Assembly: GCA_031279015.1 (NCBI GenBank)
Contig: JAITJI010000030.1
Span: 1-58,514 of the forward strand
DNA: 58,514 bases
Origin: Spirochaetaceae bacterium
Lineage (GTDB): Bacteria > Spirochaetota > Spirochaetia > Treponematales > Breznakiellaceae
Direction: 5' to 3'
The first letter of the stretch is position 1. Each line of letters starts with the position of its first letter. The notes under the pieces were generated by a model. That model ran no database searches, was not told where the DNA came from, and saw only the letters and a list, made by a program, of their open reading frames with translations. The position numbers and the translations under genes are program-made. Below, one piece after another: positions 9,483 through 18,681 of this stretch.

Positions 9483-11063
9483 TCAGCCTAAACGTTTTTC
9501 CAAAGTTTGGCGGTAATAATCCGGTGAAAAGCCTCCGATAAAAACTTCAAAACGCTGGTCTCTGCCTCTATCGATGCTTTCCAGGGCTTTTCGGGTCTTG
9601 TACGCATATTGAACCGGATTTCCCTCCGCAGCCAGGCTGCTCAAGCGGTAAAAAGCCGGCCAAAAGGTCTCATTTTTACTTGCCGCCTCCTTATAACTAG
9701 ATTCGGCATCTTTTCTCCGATTATTGAAGTAATGGAATTCTCCCCGGAGAAAACTGGTAAAGGCGGAACTTCCGGATTGATGATCCGGATATTTCTCTAT
9801 AAAGGAAAGCAGTTTATCCGCCTGGGTGAACTCCTCCTGACCTAAAAGGTAGATCACTGCGGCAAACAGGTCGTTTCCTGAAAGGGTATCTGTTCCGTCC
9901 GCGGTTTCCCCGAGCAGTTCCGGCACCTTTTCGGCTATGGGATGCCCCCCCTCGTTGTCGTCGGTAAGGGCGGCTATCCCTTCCGGTTCCGCCTGACTTA
10001 TCACCGGTTTTTTACGGGATTTCAGGACCTTTTCCGTTTTTTGTTGTAAAATGTTGCGGGGAATACCGGTGGAGGACGCTGTCGTATGCGGTACGGCGGG
10101 TGAAAGGGAAGACGAAACAGGCCGATCCACAGCAGGCGCTTTAATATGCGGCGCCGTCTGTATCCCTTCCTGAACCTTCTGAAAATAAAAGGTATCCATG
10201 TTATACCGGCTTGCTAAAAGGGGATGACTTACTGCGGGAGTTTCAGAAACCCCAAAAATCAAGAATCCGCCGTCATAAAGGGCATCAACCAGATGATCGA
10301 GGACAAGCATACGTTTATCCGCAGAAAAATAGATCAGGGCATTCCGGAATAAGATAAGGTCGTAACGGTTACCCATAAGTCCGGTGAGGAGGTTATGGGT
10401 ATAAAAACGGACCTTTTCCCGCAAACCCGGTTCAATAACAAAATTTTGTCCCTCCATCCGGGTGTAGCGGTCCAGAAGAAATTTCCAGCGGGCCCCATCA
10501 TCCCGCAGGGAATTCCCGGTATACCGGCCTTCTCTGGCTGTTTCAATGGCTTCAGGGTTCAAGTCAAAGGCATCAATCTCAAAACTGACGGGGTGTACCG
10601 TGCGGCTAAAATCATCTATTACCATGGCAAGGCTGTAGGCTTCACAGCCGATGGAGGTCGCTGCGGAGCATATCCGCAGGGGCCGGGTAAGCCGGGCAAG
10701 CCGGGGCAGTAACTCCTTCCGGAACAGATCAAAATAGCCCTCTTCCCGGAAAAAATAAGTTTCATTAATCGTTAAAAACCTGGCGGCAGTGAAGATGTCC
10801 TCCGGAAACGAGAGGATTCGGTCATAAAAGTTTGGGGACTCAAAACAACCCCGGCCATACTGTTGTTCCAGATGTTCCCGTAATTTTTTCAGAGCATCCT
10901 CTGCGGCTTTTATTCCCAGGGTTTGTTCCACCCGGCGGTACAGGTTTTCAATAACAAGCGATCCGCCTGTTATATCAGTCGGTTTCAGGGTTTCTGTCAA
11001 AACCGGTGACCGGGTAATATCGACCGGTTTTTGATCGGGGGAATCATCAAACAGGGTGTTCAT
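9483..11063 (-). CDS. cheR: CheR-type receptor methyltransferase with TPR tail
   Basis: A 526-residue protein. Residues of about 25-295 match CheR: an all-alpha N-terminal domain, the SAM-binding motif around CSAATSIGCEAYSLAM and the ILFRNALIYF strand. It methylates receptor glutamates using S-adenosylmethionine. A Ser/Thr/Pro-rich linker (about 300-390) leads to a C-terminal TPR-like region (about 395-520), an arrangement known for CheR proteins that sense or dock to partners. It overlaps cheB by 4 nt (ATGA), indicating one translational unit. It is about twice as long as E. coli CheR because of the linker and TPR. Confidence 0.93.
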   Translation of the reverse strand: MNTLFDDSPDQKPVDITRSPVLTETLKPTDITGGSLVIENLYRRVEQTLGIKAAEDALKKLREHLEQQYGRGCFESPNFYDRILSFPEDIFTAARFLTINETYFFREEGYFDLFRKELLPRLARLTRPLRICSAATSIGCEAYSLAMVIDDFSRTVHPVSFEIDAFDLNPEAIETAREGRYTGNSLRDDGARWKFLLDRYTRMEGQNFVIEPGLREKVRFYTHNLLTGLMGNRYDLILFRNALIYFSADKRMLVLDHLVDALYDGGFLIFGVSETPAVSHPLLASRYNMDTFYFQKVQEGIQTAPHIKAPAVDRPVSSSLSPAVPHTTASSTGIPRNILQQKTEKVLKSRKKPVISQAEPEGIAALTDDNEGGHPIAEKVPELLGETADGTDTLSGNDLFAAVIYLLGQEEFTQADKLLSFIEKYPDHQSGSSAFTSFLRGEFHYFNNRRKDAESSYKEAASKNETFWPAFYRLSSLAAEGNPVQYAYKTRKALESIDRGRDQRFEVFIGGFSPDYYRQTLEKRLG

Positions 11064-12061
11064 GTTCTGGTTAACTCGATGAGCTGCCAGGGAATCCTAT
11101 TCAGGGGCAGTACTATGTCCACACAGCCGGTATCAAAAGCCGCCTTGGGCATACCATAGATCATGGAAGAATTCTCATCTTGAGCGATGGTTATGCCCCC
11201 CGCCTGTTTGACATAGCGGGTTCCTTCGGCGCCATCAGCGCCCATTCCGGTAAGGACCACCGAAACAACCCCGGGACCCCAGCACTTAGCGGCACTCTTA
11301 AAGAGCAGATCCGCCGCAGGTTTTTGGTTGTTTATCGGTTCCCCATTGTCAAAGAGAAAACGTTCTCCAGTAAGGACCAGATGTTTATCCGTAGGGGCCA
11401 CATATAATTTTCCCTTTTCAGGAACCTCCCGGTTTTCCGCAAGCTTTACCTTCAGAGGGGTATAGTCATTGAGCCATTGGGCAAAACCAACATCAAACCC
11501 GGAAGAGTTATGCTGAACCAGAACCACCGGCACGGGGAAATCGATGGGCAGGTTGGCACAGAGAGACGTCAACGCCTTGGGTCCCCCGGTGGAAGAGGCT
11601 ATTACCACGCCCCGGATTTCCCTGGCCTCCACTGTCCTGTTGGGATGCGATTCCGGAATCTTTCTGTGTCGTCCCCTTATTCCGGATATCCGCTTGAGAG
11701 AGGCGATAATCCCGTTCCGCCTTTCGATGTCTATATTGGCACGAAAATTAGCTTTGGAATAGAATTCCAGGGCCCCCTTTACCGCGGCCTCATAGGCGTT
11801 TTTTGCAGTATCCTGGGTACTGATCACCACAATAGGGGTAGCCATGGTTTTTACGATCCCCTCAATCGCTTCAAGACCGTTCATGATCGGCATCTCAATA
11901 TCCATGGTTATGAGATCCGGGTTAAGGGCCTGGGCTTTTTGCAGCCCCTCCAAACCGTTTTCTGCTTCCCCGATAACCGTAAAAGACCCATCGCTTTCCA
12001 AAAAATCCCTGATAATAGTCCGTACCAGGGGGCTGTCGTCCACGATCAGAGTTCTTATCAT
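11060..12061 (-). CDS. cheB: CheB receptor methylesterase/deamidase
   Basis: A 333-residue protein of normal CheB layout. The receiver domain (1-120) has Asp54 in MDIEMP, and the C-terminal methylesterase domain carries the catalytic triad Ser157 (SSTGG), His184 (VQHNSS) and Asp276 (GMGADG). It removes methyl groups from receptor glutamates when phosphorylated by CheA, opposing CheR. It overlaps the upstream cheW-like gene by 4 nt and cheR by 4 nt. Nothing essential is missing. Confidence 0.96.
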   Translation of the reverse strand: MIRTLIVDDSPLVRTIIRDFLESDGSFTVIGEAENGLEGLQKAQALNPDLITMDIEMPIMNGLEAIEGIVKTMATPIVVISTQDTAKNAYEAAVKGALEFYSKANFRANIDIERRNGIIASLKRISGIRGRHRKIPESHPNRTVEAREIRGVVIASSTGGPKALTSLCANLPIDFPVPVVLVQHNSSGFDVGFAQWLNDYTPLKVKLAENREVPEKGKLYVAPTDKHLVLTGERFLFDNGEPINNQKPAADLLFKSAAKCWGPGVVSVVLTGMGADGAEGTRYVKQAGGITIAQDENSSMIYGMPKAAFDTGCVDIVLPLNRIPWQLIELTRT

Positions 12062-12549
12062 GCCTCAGCCTCTCTTTCCGTATCCTTAAGGATCCTGGTA
12101 ATGAGGGACATCGGATCGATCAAGGCGATCATGGCTGAATTGGTGAACCAGATTCCTGTAAAAAAAGGAGTTCGGTCCGGCGTCACGAATACTTCCGGCA
12201 GGGGAAAGATCTCTTCCGGAGGTATGTCCGCTTCCCGCTCCACGGTGCTCACCAGGAGCACATTCCGGGGTCCCTCCTCCTGTTCCAGGGTATCACCGTT
12301 ATCCAGAGCAACGTCCCCTGTAACATTCTGATTTTTAGCGGTCAACTGATTCAGCGGTTTCAGGACAATACCATGCCTGACCATCCGGTCATTAAGCCCA
12401 AAAAAATGGGGCAGGGAAAAAAAAACATCCCCCCCTTCTTCCCGTTTTACTATGTCTGATACATCTCTGTTATAGATTATAATGCCCGCAACAGCATCTT
12501 CAGGGATACCCATGGAAAAGCAATCAAACGTACATAAAAAATATTGCAT
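12058..12549 (-). CDS. CheW-like adaptor, divergent
   Basis: A protein of about 163 residues whose pattern (small beta-rich domain, FALIDP-like AMIALIDP strand near the C-terminus, CTF-CFSMGIPEDAVAGII start) fits a divergent CheW fold. The start at 12549 is preferred because AGGG lies 7 nt upstream and it begins 10 nt after the preceding cheW stop; an earlier in-frame ATG at 12570 is possible. Its position directly after a standard cheW and overlapping cheB implies a second coupling protein, perhaps linking a different receptor to CheA. Confidence 0.75.
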   Translation of the reverse strand: MQYFLCTFDCFSMGIPEDAVAGIIIYNRDVSDIVKREEGGDVFFSLPHFFGLNDRMVRHGIVLKPLNQLTAKNQNVTGDVALDNGDTLEQEEGPRNVLLVSTVEREADIPPEEIFPLPEVFVTPDRTPFFTGIWFTNSAMIALIDPMSLITRILKDTEREAEA

Positions 12550-12559
12550 GAGAAACACC

Positions 12560-13027
12560 CTAAAGCTCAAAATCAGTTTTTACCCGGTTGATGATCTGTC
12601 GGATACCAAGGACAAAGACATGGGTATCATGCCACTCAAAGGAGGATTCTATAATGTCGGTGATATCATCCCTTTCGACGCCCTGTTCAACCTTTAATAA
12701 ATTTGAAACCGGTACATCAATAATATCCACCACATCATCAATTAAGAAGGCAAGTTTATCCACGGACTCCTTTAAAACCACCACCTTGACCTCAGGAGTC
12801 GGCATTTCCCGGATAAGGAGACCGATGTCAATGAGGGCAAAGGGTACGGAGTAGCGGTTTATAACGCCCTTGACATATTCAGGCAACAGGGGCAGAGGGT
12901 ATACCTTGTCAAAGGCAGTAACTTCACTGATAAAACGGGAAGGGAAGGTGTAATGTTTCCCCAAAATTGTAAAGATAAGATATTTTTCCATATTAGAAGC
13001 CGCCATGTCCTGATATACTTCCGGCAT
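12560..13027 (-). CDS. cheW: CheW coupling protein
   Basis: A 155-residue single-domain CheW. It shows the characteristic YLIFTILGKHYTFPSRFISEV start, the VYPLPLLPEYVKGVINRYS core with the conserved GVINxR-type motif, and the LAFLIDDVVDII strand. It bridges receptors and CheA. It is the first gene of the operon: GAAGGA precedes the ATG, and a promoter-like TTGACA...TATAAT lies 18-48 nt upstream. A second CheW-like gene follows 10 nt later. Confidence 0.92.
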   Translation of the reverse strand: MPEVYQDMAASNMEKYLIFTILGKHYTFPSRFISEVTAFDKVYPLPLLPEYVKGVINRYSVPFALIDIGLLIREMPTPEVKVVVLKESVDKLAFLIDDVVDIIDVPVSNLLKVEQGVERDDITDIIESSFEWHDTHVFVLGIRQIINRVKTDFEL

Positions 13028-13044
13028 TTTCTTCCTTCAATGTC

Positions 13045-13075
13045 ATTATACCATGGAGAAACCTTGCCATGTCAA
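13045..13075 (-). promoter_or_regulatory. Promoter of the chemosensory operon
   Basis: On the minus strand TTGACA (13075-13070) and TATAAT (13050-13045) are both perfect consensus hexamers, but they are separated by 19 bp instead of 17. An overlong spacer with strong hexamers often means activation is needed; that is inference. The predicted transcript starts about 10 nt before the cheW ATG's Shine-Dalgarno region. Confidence 0.7.
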
Positions 13076-13194
13076 TCGTACTAAATGCTAAATTGCCACT
13101 GCCTCCGAAATGTCTTCAAACAGGATCCGGTCACGTTCAGCCGGTATCATGTGGTCCATAAAAACGATATTATATCACAGCCCCTCCGTCTACC

Positions 13195-13223
13195 TCGACT
13201 GTTTTCCGATAAAATGATATACT
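13195..13223 (+). promoter_or_regulatory. Probable gyrA promoter
   Basis: TCGACT (13195-13200) and TATACT (13218-13223) are 17 bp apart, the ideal sigma-70 spacing. Transcription would start near 13230, giving a 39-nt leader with the AAAGAGGA Shine-Dalgarno sequence before the GTG at 13269. The leader is AT-rich. Supercoiling-sensitive control of gyrase promoters is known in other bacteria but is not shown here. Confidence 0.6.
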
Positions 13224-13268
13224 TTTTTAATATTAAAAGAAAGATACGTTTAAATAAAGAGGAATATT

Positions 13269-16139
13269 GTGGCTGAGACCGGAAAAGTTATCCCTGTTGC
13301 GATAGAAGATGAAGTTAAAAACGATTATCTTACCTACGCTATGTCGGTCATTGTGGCCCGGGCTCTGCCGGATGTGCGGGACGGCCTCAAGCCGGTACAC
13401 CGGCGGCTTCTGTATTCAATGGACGAACTGGGGCTGCGGCCGAACGTGGCCACCAAAAAAAGTGCCCGTATTATCGGGGATACCATGGGTAAGTACCATC
13501 CCCATGGGGATATGGCCCTCTACGATGCCCTGGTCAGGATGGCCCAGGATTTCTCCCTCCGCAACCCCCTGGTACAGGGCCAGGGCAACTTCGGCTCCCT
13601 GGACGGTGACCCCCCTGCGGCCATGCGTTACACCGAGGCAAAACTCTCCCGGATCGGGGATGAGATGCTCCAGGATCTGGGCAAGGAGACGGTGGATTTT
13701 ATTCCCAACTTTGATGAATCCCTCCGGGAACCGGTGGTACTCCCCGCAGCGGTGCCCAATCTCCTGGTCAATGGCTCCAGCGGTATCGCCGTGGGTATGG
13801 CTACCAACATGGCCCCCCATAACCTTGTTGAAGTCTGTGAAGCGGTTTGCGCCTATATTGATAACCCGGCCATCACCATTGACGAGTTGATGAAATACGT
13901 TGCCGGCCCGGACTTTCCCACCGGGGGGATCATCTTTGGCCGCCGGGGCATCCGGGAGGCCTACAGAACCGGCCGGGGGAAGATCCTGATCCGGGGCCGC
14001 TTTGTGGTGGAGACCGCCAAATCCGGCAAGGAACTTATCGTCTTTACCGAGATCCCCTACAATGTAAATAAACGCCTCCTTTTGGAGCGAATCGGCGTTC
14101 TTGTTCGGGACAAGGCGATAGACGGTATTGCCGCCTGGAATGACGAATCTGACCGGGAGGGAATACGGGTAGTCATCGAGCTGAAAAGGGGGGCTATCCT
14201 CAAGGTGGTACTGAACCAGCTCTTTTCCAACACCAGCCTGCAATCCACCTTCAGCATCATCAATCTGGCCCTGGTAAAGGGCCGGCCCCAATGTCTCAAC
14301 CTTAAGGAACTGATCCATTACTTTGTGGAACACCGGGTAGAGGTGGTAACCCGCCGGACCCGCTACGAACTCCGCAAGGCCGAAGAACGGGCTCATATTC
14401 TGGAGGGCTTGGTTATCGCCTTGGCCCACATCGACGAGGTGGTTGCTATAATTCGGGCCTCCAGGGATGTGGATACCGCAAGGAATGCCCTGCAGGAACG
14501 GTTTTTGCTTTCCGAAGCCCAAGCCCAGGCCATCGTGGATATGCGCCTGGGACGGCTTACCAGCCTGGAGGTGGAGAAGCTGCAACGGGAGTTGGAAGAA
14601 CTCCGGGTCCGTATCACGTACCTCAAATCCCTGTTGGAAGATGAAACTAAACTCCGGGGGGTCATCAAGGACGAAATCAGAAGCATTGCTGACCGTTACG
14701 GGGACAGACGGCGCACGGAAATCGTAGCTGGGGAAGTGGAAAACATCAACATCGAAGACCTTATCAAAAAGGAAGAGATGATGATCCTCATCTCCAACTT
14801 GGGCTACGTTAAGCGGGTTCCCGTATCGGCTTACAAAAATCAGGGCCGGGGCGGCAAGGGTATGGTCAGCGCTAAACTTACCGAAGACGACTTTGTGAAG
14901 CAGATCTTTGTGGCTTCCACTCATGAATACATCGTTTTTATCACCAGCGCGGGTAAGGCCTACTGGATGAAGGTTCACGAGATCCCCGAAGGCAGCCGCA
15001 CCAGTAAAGGCTCCCATATCAAAAGCCTCCTGACGGTCTCCCCCAATGAGGACATCACCGCTATTGTGTCTCTCAAGGACTTTAGTGACGATGGCGGGCA
15101 AGGTTCCTACCTTTTTATGGGCACTGCCCGGGGGGTCGTGAAGAAGGTCAAAACCAGTGAATTTGCCAATGCCAAAACCCGGGGGATCATCGCCATCTAC
15201 CTGGATGAAGGGGATCGGCTGGTGAGCGCCCTCCTTACCCAGGGTAGTGATGAGGTGGTCCTCATTTCCCGTAAAGGCCAGGCCCTGCGGACCCATGAGG
15301 ACCAGGTCCGGCCCATGGGCCGCTCTTCCCGGGGGGTTACGGGGATGAAGCTTGGGAGTGACGACGAACTCGCCGGTCTCCTCCGGGTAGATCCGGCGTC
15401 CCCGCCTCCGGCAAAAACTCAGACTTCTCCGGATTCCGGGGTATCCCCGGAACTTTCGGTTTTACCGGAGGCCGTTCCCGGTGCAGCCAAGAACGATACG
15501 GACATGGCCGTGCCGACCGATGCCGCCTTGGCCGAGGATCTTTCTTCTCCGGATGTGGTGTTTCCGGAATCCCTGGCCAAGGCCGATTCGGCAGAAGTTT
15601 CAACTCCCTGGGAAAAGATGCTCCTTCTTTCAGAATTCGGCTTTGGCAAACGGGTGGAGTTCAGTGAATTCAGTCCTCACGGCCGGGGTACCGGAGGGCA
15701 GAAGATCTACACGGTTACCGAAAGGACCGGGGAGATCGTAGGCTGTGTCAGCGTGCTGGATAATGAGGAGATCATGTGCATCACCAGCCAGGGTAAGTCT
15801 GTCAAGCTCAAGGTTAATACCATCCGGGTAATGGGCCGTTCCGCTCAGGGGGTAAAGATCCTCAGCATTGATAAACCCGATTTTGTTATTGGGGTGGACC
15901 GGATTGTGCAGGAAGACGCCTTGGGGGATAGGGAAAAGAGCGCCGGGCAAAACGCCTCCCGTGCCGGGGACCATGGCGGATCCCTGCTGGGGGTTGAGGA
16001 TGACGATGCTCTGCCGGGGATGGAGGATACTGTTGAACTTTCGGATACGGATCTTGAGAAGGAGTCCCTTACGGATGAACCGGGGGAGGAAGATTGGGAC
16101 AATCAGACTCAGGGCGAGCTTTTTGATGGAGAGGAATAA
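13269..16139 (+). CDS. gyrA: DNA gyrase subunit A with CTD insert
   Basis: A 956-residue gyrase A subunit, longer than the usual 810-880. The start is GTG with AAAGAGGA upstream. The breakage-reunion domain contains catalytic Tyr121 in [10 protein letters not shown]. The position equivalent to E. coli Ser83 in the quinolone pocket is Met82 (HGDMALYD). The GyrA box QGRGGKG is at about residue 525, so it is gyrase and not topoisomerase IV. Two extra segments stand out: about 70 Pro/Ala/Ser/Asp-rich residues (about 708-778) between propeller blades of the DNA-wrapping domain, and an acidic tail of about 75 residues (about 882-956). The gene is followed 3 nt later by a small lipoprotein gene. Confidence 0.97.
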   Translation: MAETGKVIPVAIEDEVKNDYLTYAMSVIVARALPDVRDGLKPVHRRLLYSMDELGLRPNVATKKSARIIGDTMGKYHPHGDMALYDALVRMAQDFSLRNPLVQGQGNFGSLDGDPPAAMRYTEAKLSRIGDEMLQDLGKETVDFIPNFDESLREPVVLPAAVPNLLVNGSSGIAVGMATNMAPHNLVEVCEAVCAYIDNPAITIDELMKYVAGPDFPTGGIIFGRRGIREAYRTGRGKILIRGRFVVETAKSGKELIVFTEIPYNVNKRLLLERIGVLVRDKAIDGIAAWNDESDREGIRVVIELKRGAILKVVLNQLFSNTSLQSTFSIINLALVKGRPQCLNLKELIHYFVEHRVEVVTRRTRYELRKAEERAHILEGLVIALAHIDEVVAIIRASRDVDTARNALQERFLLSEAQAQAIVDMRLGRLTSLEVEKLQRELEELRVRITYLKSLLEDETKLRGVIKDEIRSIADRYGDRRRTEIVAGEVENINIEDLIKKEEMMILISNLGYVKRVPVSAYKNQGRGGKGMVSAKLTEDDFVKQIFVASTHEYIVFITSAGKAYWMKVHEIPEGSRTSKGSHIKSLLTVSPNEDITAIVSLKDFSDDGGQGSYLFMGTARGVVKKVKTSEFANAKTRGIIAIYLDEGDRLVSALLTQGSDEVVLISRKGQALRTHEDQVRPMGRSSRGVTGMKLGSDDELAGLLRVDPASPPPAKTQTSPDSGVSPELSVLPEAVPGAAKNDTDMAVPTDAALAEDLSSPDVVFPESLAKADSAEVSTPWEKMLLLSEFGFGKRVEFSEFSPHGRGTGGQKIYTVTERTGEIVGCVSVLDNEEIMCITSQGKSVKLKVNTIRVMGRSAQGVKILSIDKPDFVIGVDRIVQEDALGDREKSAGQNASRAGDHGGSLLGVEDDDALPGMEDTVELSDTDLEKESLTDEPGEEDWDNQTQGELFDGEE

Positions 16140-16142
16140 AAA

Positions 16143-16628
16143 TTGAAGGGAATAATGGGTACATTTTTTCGTGTTATGGTTCCGGTATGTGTTGCCATGT
16201 TGTTAAGTGTCTGCGTTGCTTCCCCGGTACCGCAGGAAACGTTGAATTTTGACAGTCTCCTGGAGAAGGATTGGAAACTGATCGAGGTGCGTCAGGAGGA
16301 CGACAACGTGAGCCTTGACCGGTCTGTAATGGAAGCTGACGGTCTGGGAGACGTATTTACCCTGCGTTTTGACGATGAGCGGATTAGCGGAAAGGCTTTT
16401 TCGAACCGTTATTTTGGTTCCTACAACCGGGGAACGGGTCAAGCCATTACATTTGGGAGGATTGCCGCTACCTTGATAGCAAGCTTTAAGGAATTGGATG
16501 CTATTACGGAAAAAGAATACTTCCGTTACCTTGAAGAAGTCCAAAGCTGGAATTTGCTTCAGGGCCGCCTGGAACTTTACGCCGTCACTTCCGATAATCT
16601 TCAGGTGATATTGGTTTTTTTAGAATAA
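16143..16628 (+). CDS. META/HslJ-like small lipoprotein or secreted protein
   Basis: A 161-residue protein (TTG start with GGAGAGG 7 nt upstream; the alternative ATG at 16155 has GAAGGG upstream). The N-terminus is a signal sequence (VPVCVAMLLSVCVASP) with a cysteine near position 25. The mature part, with DWKLIEVRQ, FTLRFDDERISGKAF and LELYA strands, resembles the META domain of HslJ-type proteins, whose role is poorly defined. It begins 3 nt after gyrA, so it is probably co-transcribed with gyrA. Confidence 0.65.
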   Translation: MKGIMGTFFRVMVPVCVAMLLSVCVASPVPQETLNFDSLLEKDWKLIEVRQEDDNVSLDRSVMEADGLGDVFTLRFDDERISGKAFSNRYFGSYNRGTGQAITFGRIAATLIASFKELDAITEKEYFRYLEEVQSWNLLQGRLELYAVTSDNLQVILVFLE

Positions 16629-16657
16629 AAACCCCCGTGCAACAAAGCATGGGGGGT
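16629..16657 (-). terminator. Intrinsic terminator, stronger for the minus-strand LysM gene
   Basis: Stem CCCCCGTGC / GCATGGGGG around the loop AACAAA. Read on the minus strand the stem is followed by TTTTTATT, the classic U-tract, about 15-40 nt after the LysM gene stop. On the plus strand it follows the gyrA-lipoprotein unit but lacks a good U-tract, so it serves that side weakly at best. Confidence 0.85.
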
Positions 16658-16671
16658 TAGGAGATTATCAA

Positions 16672-17205
16672 TCAGAGGGAATTAGAAAGTTCTATTAATC
16701 GTTCTCTGGTACGGTTATCTTCGTTGTATCGAATTTTCCCCCGGGGAGTCTCCTTTTCTTCATCCGTTATTGCCCTGGTTTTTTGTTCATACACATCGGA
16801 AATATCACGGAGAAAGGATTTTATTTTCTTCCGGGTAGTGGGATTTCCAAGATTTTTGTCCAGATCCGGAATAGTTAATTTCATGCCAGGCTCAAGTAAT
16901 TCAGGGTCTAAAATCTTTTCGCCGGAGGCCAGCATGATGAGGGGGAAGAAATATCCATTTCCGTTACCATAATATTTCCGGGTAATCGCCGCTAAAAAAT
17001 CGCCCTTTACGACCGTATAGGTTTGGGCGTCATCCAAAATGATGTCTGATCGATACATGTTGTACACTTTTTTAAAGGCAATACTGATATCTTCTTCCTG
17101 GGATTCTTTCTGAGCATCTTTCTGAACAGTCTCCGGTTTGCTTGCACAGGACAGGACAGAAAAAATCATTAATAAAATGATAGGAACCAGAAAAACTCTT
17201 TTCAT
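16672..17205 (-). CDS. LysM-domain lipoprotein
   Basis: A 177-residue lipoprotein. The signal peptide ends in lipobox FSVLSC with the lipidated Cys at 20. A LysM peptidoglycan-binding motif follows at about 60-115 (YTVVKGDFLAAITRKYYGNG ... GMKLTIP), then a charged helical tail. It probably tethers the outer membrane or periplasm to peptidoglycan. AGGAG precedes the ATG. The single-gene unit ends at the intrinsic terminator to its left. Confidence 0.9.
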   Translation of the reverse strand: MKRVFLVPIILLMIFSVLSCASKPETVQKDAQKESQEEDISIAFKKVYNMYRSDIILDDAQTYTVVKGDFLAAITRKYYGNGNGYFFPLIMLASGEKILDPELLEPGMKLTIPDLDKNLGNPTTRKKIKSFLRDISDVYEQKTRAITDEEKETPRGKIRYNEDNRTRERLIELSNSL

Positions 17206-17343
17206 AATAAAACTCCTATTTTGAAATAATTGAGTCCAAAAATCTTCAGATGGGTGAAACTGAAATTTTTGAATAACTCATAAAATAAGTATAGTAAAAA
17301 CAGGAGAAAAATGAAATAGTAAATTGAATACAAGGAGAAAGAA

Positions 17344-17820
17344 ATGTCAATTGACCAGGTACGTAGTTTCCTTAAACGCTGGAACAGGGACGGGGATATC
17401 ATAGAAATGAATATCTCCACAGCGACTGTTACGGAAGCAGCAAATGCCCTGGGGGTTATTCCCGCCCGGATCGCTAAAAGTATTTCTTTGCGTCAGGAAG
17501 ACGGGGCTATTATTGTGGTAACCGCCGGAGATATGAAACTGGATAACCGTAAATACAAGGATCATTTTGGAGTAAAGGCAAAAATGCTTTCCCCTGAAGA
17601 GGCGCTCCATTATACCGGTCATGCGGTAGGCGGCGTCTGTCCCTTTGCCATACCTGGAGATGTTGCAGTATACCTCGATGTTTCTATGAAACGTTTCGAT
17701 ACGGTATTCCCTGCCTGTGGAAGTAGTAATTCTGCTATCGAGCTGACTATGGAGGAATTGAATGAGTATTCTCAAAGCAGGGAATGGGTGGATGTTTGCA
17801 AACCAATTGGTGAAGGTTGA
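17344..17820 (+). CDS. YbaK/ProX-type aminoacyl-tRNA deacylase
   Basis: A 158-residue single-domain protein of the YbaK/EbsC family, which hydrolyses mischarged tRNA such as Cys- or Ala-tRNA(Pro). Visible family signatures are AARIAKSISLR, GDMKLDNRKYK, and the GHAVGGVCPFAI loop with the GxxPFG-like core. AAGGAG lies 7 nt before the ATG. It is followed 33 nt later by the hydrolase gene that overlaps a parS site. Confidence 0.92.
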   Translation: MSIDQVRSFLKRWNRDGDIIEMNISTATVTEAANALGVIPARIAKSISLRQEDGAIIVVTAGDMKLDNRKYKDHFGVKAKMLSPEEALHYTGHAVGGVCPFAIPGDVAVYLDVSMKRFDTVFPACGSSNSAIELTMEELNEYSQSREWVDVCKPIGEG

Positions 17821-17853
17821 GGTTTTGTTCAAGCAAGGTTCCGCCTCTTGAAA

Positions 17854-18672
17854 ATGTTTCACGTGAAACATTCGGAGAAGGTATCCCTGAAGTATCCTCT
17901 TGTTCTGGTGCATGGCGCAGGGTATCGGGATAAAACCCTTGGCCTTGACTATTGGGCCAGGATTCCCCGGTGGCTGGTCGATCATGGTGTGACCGTTTAT
18001 TACGGTAACACCGATGCCTGGGCTTCCATAGAACAAAATGGGGAATTTTTAAAGCGGACTATTCTTGAGGTTCTTGAAAAAGAAAAGGTTGAAAAGGTTA
18101 ATATAATCGGTCATTCCCGGGGCGGCCTTGAGGGACGGTATGTCATAAGCGTCCTGGGGATGGACTGTGTTGTTGCTTCTTTAACCACTATTTCCACCCC
18201 CCATCGGGGGGTAAAGGCCATGAATCTTGCCCTTCGGTTCCCCCAACAGTTCTACCGCTTTATCGCTTTTTTGGTGAATTCGCTGTTTCGGCTAATCGGA
18301 GACCGGAAGCCTGATTTTCTGACCAGCAGCAGGGAACTGTCGGAGCGGCTTGCCCGGGATTTTAATTGCCGTTGTCCTGATCGGCCTTCCGTGTATTACC
18401 AAAGCTATGCCGCCCAAATGGGTTCTTTTTTCAGCGATCCCCAGTATTTTCTCACCTGGCCTCTGGTACTCTGGACCGATGGCGTAAATGATGGTCTCTG
18501 CCCCGTCGAATCCGCCAAATGGGGGATCTTCCGGGGCGTCATACGGCCCCATGGTTTCTTTGGCATATCCCATGCAGGCATTATCGATGCCTACAGGATA
18601 CGTTACAAGGACATAGATATTCCAAAACTCTATCTGAACATAGTCAGAGATCTGGCTGCCAGAGGTTTTTGA
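17854..18672 (+). CDS. Lipase-like alpha/beta hydrolase
   Basis: A protein of about 272 residues. It shows the oxyanion-hole LVHGAG motif (18-23), the nucleophile elbow GHSRGG with Ser88, a late Asp in WTDGVNDG and a late His in ISHAG, so a full Ser-Asp-His triad is present. It resembles bacterial triacylglycerol lipases. There is no signal peptide, so it is probably cytoplasmic. The ATG lies inside the parS palindrome and has no good Shine-Dalgarno; TTG at 17848 is the only nearby alternative. A second parS lies just after the stop. Confidence 0.8.
   Translation: MFHVKHSEKVSLKYPLVLVHGAGYRDKTLGLDYWARIPRWLVDHGVTVYYGNTDAWASIEQNGEFLKRTILEVLEKEKVEKVNIIGHSRGGLEGRYVISVLGMDCVVASLTTISTPHRGVKAMNLALRFPQQFYRFIAFLVNSLFRLIGDRKPDFLTSSRELSERLARDFNCRCPDRPSVYYQSYAAQMGSFFSDPQYFLTWPLVLWTDGVNDGLCPVESAKWGIFRGVIRPHGFFGISHAGIIDAYRIRYKDIDIPKLYLNIVRDLAARGF
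17855..17870. other. parS site (ParB binding), perfect palindrome
   Basis: TGTTTCACGTGAAACA is a 16-bp perfect palindrome identical to the general bacterial parS consensus. ParB loads here to organise and segregate the origin region. It overlaps the start codon (ATG 17854) of the following gene, which therefore encodes MFHVKH. Its presence indicates that the window is near oriC. Confidence 0.93.
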
Positions 18673-18681
18673 CAAGGCGAA

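Noticed and set aside
13416-15296. A 626-codon open frame antisense to gyrA
   Set aside because: It lies wholly within gyrA, has no family signature, and is explained by gyrA codon bias.
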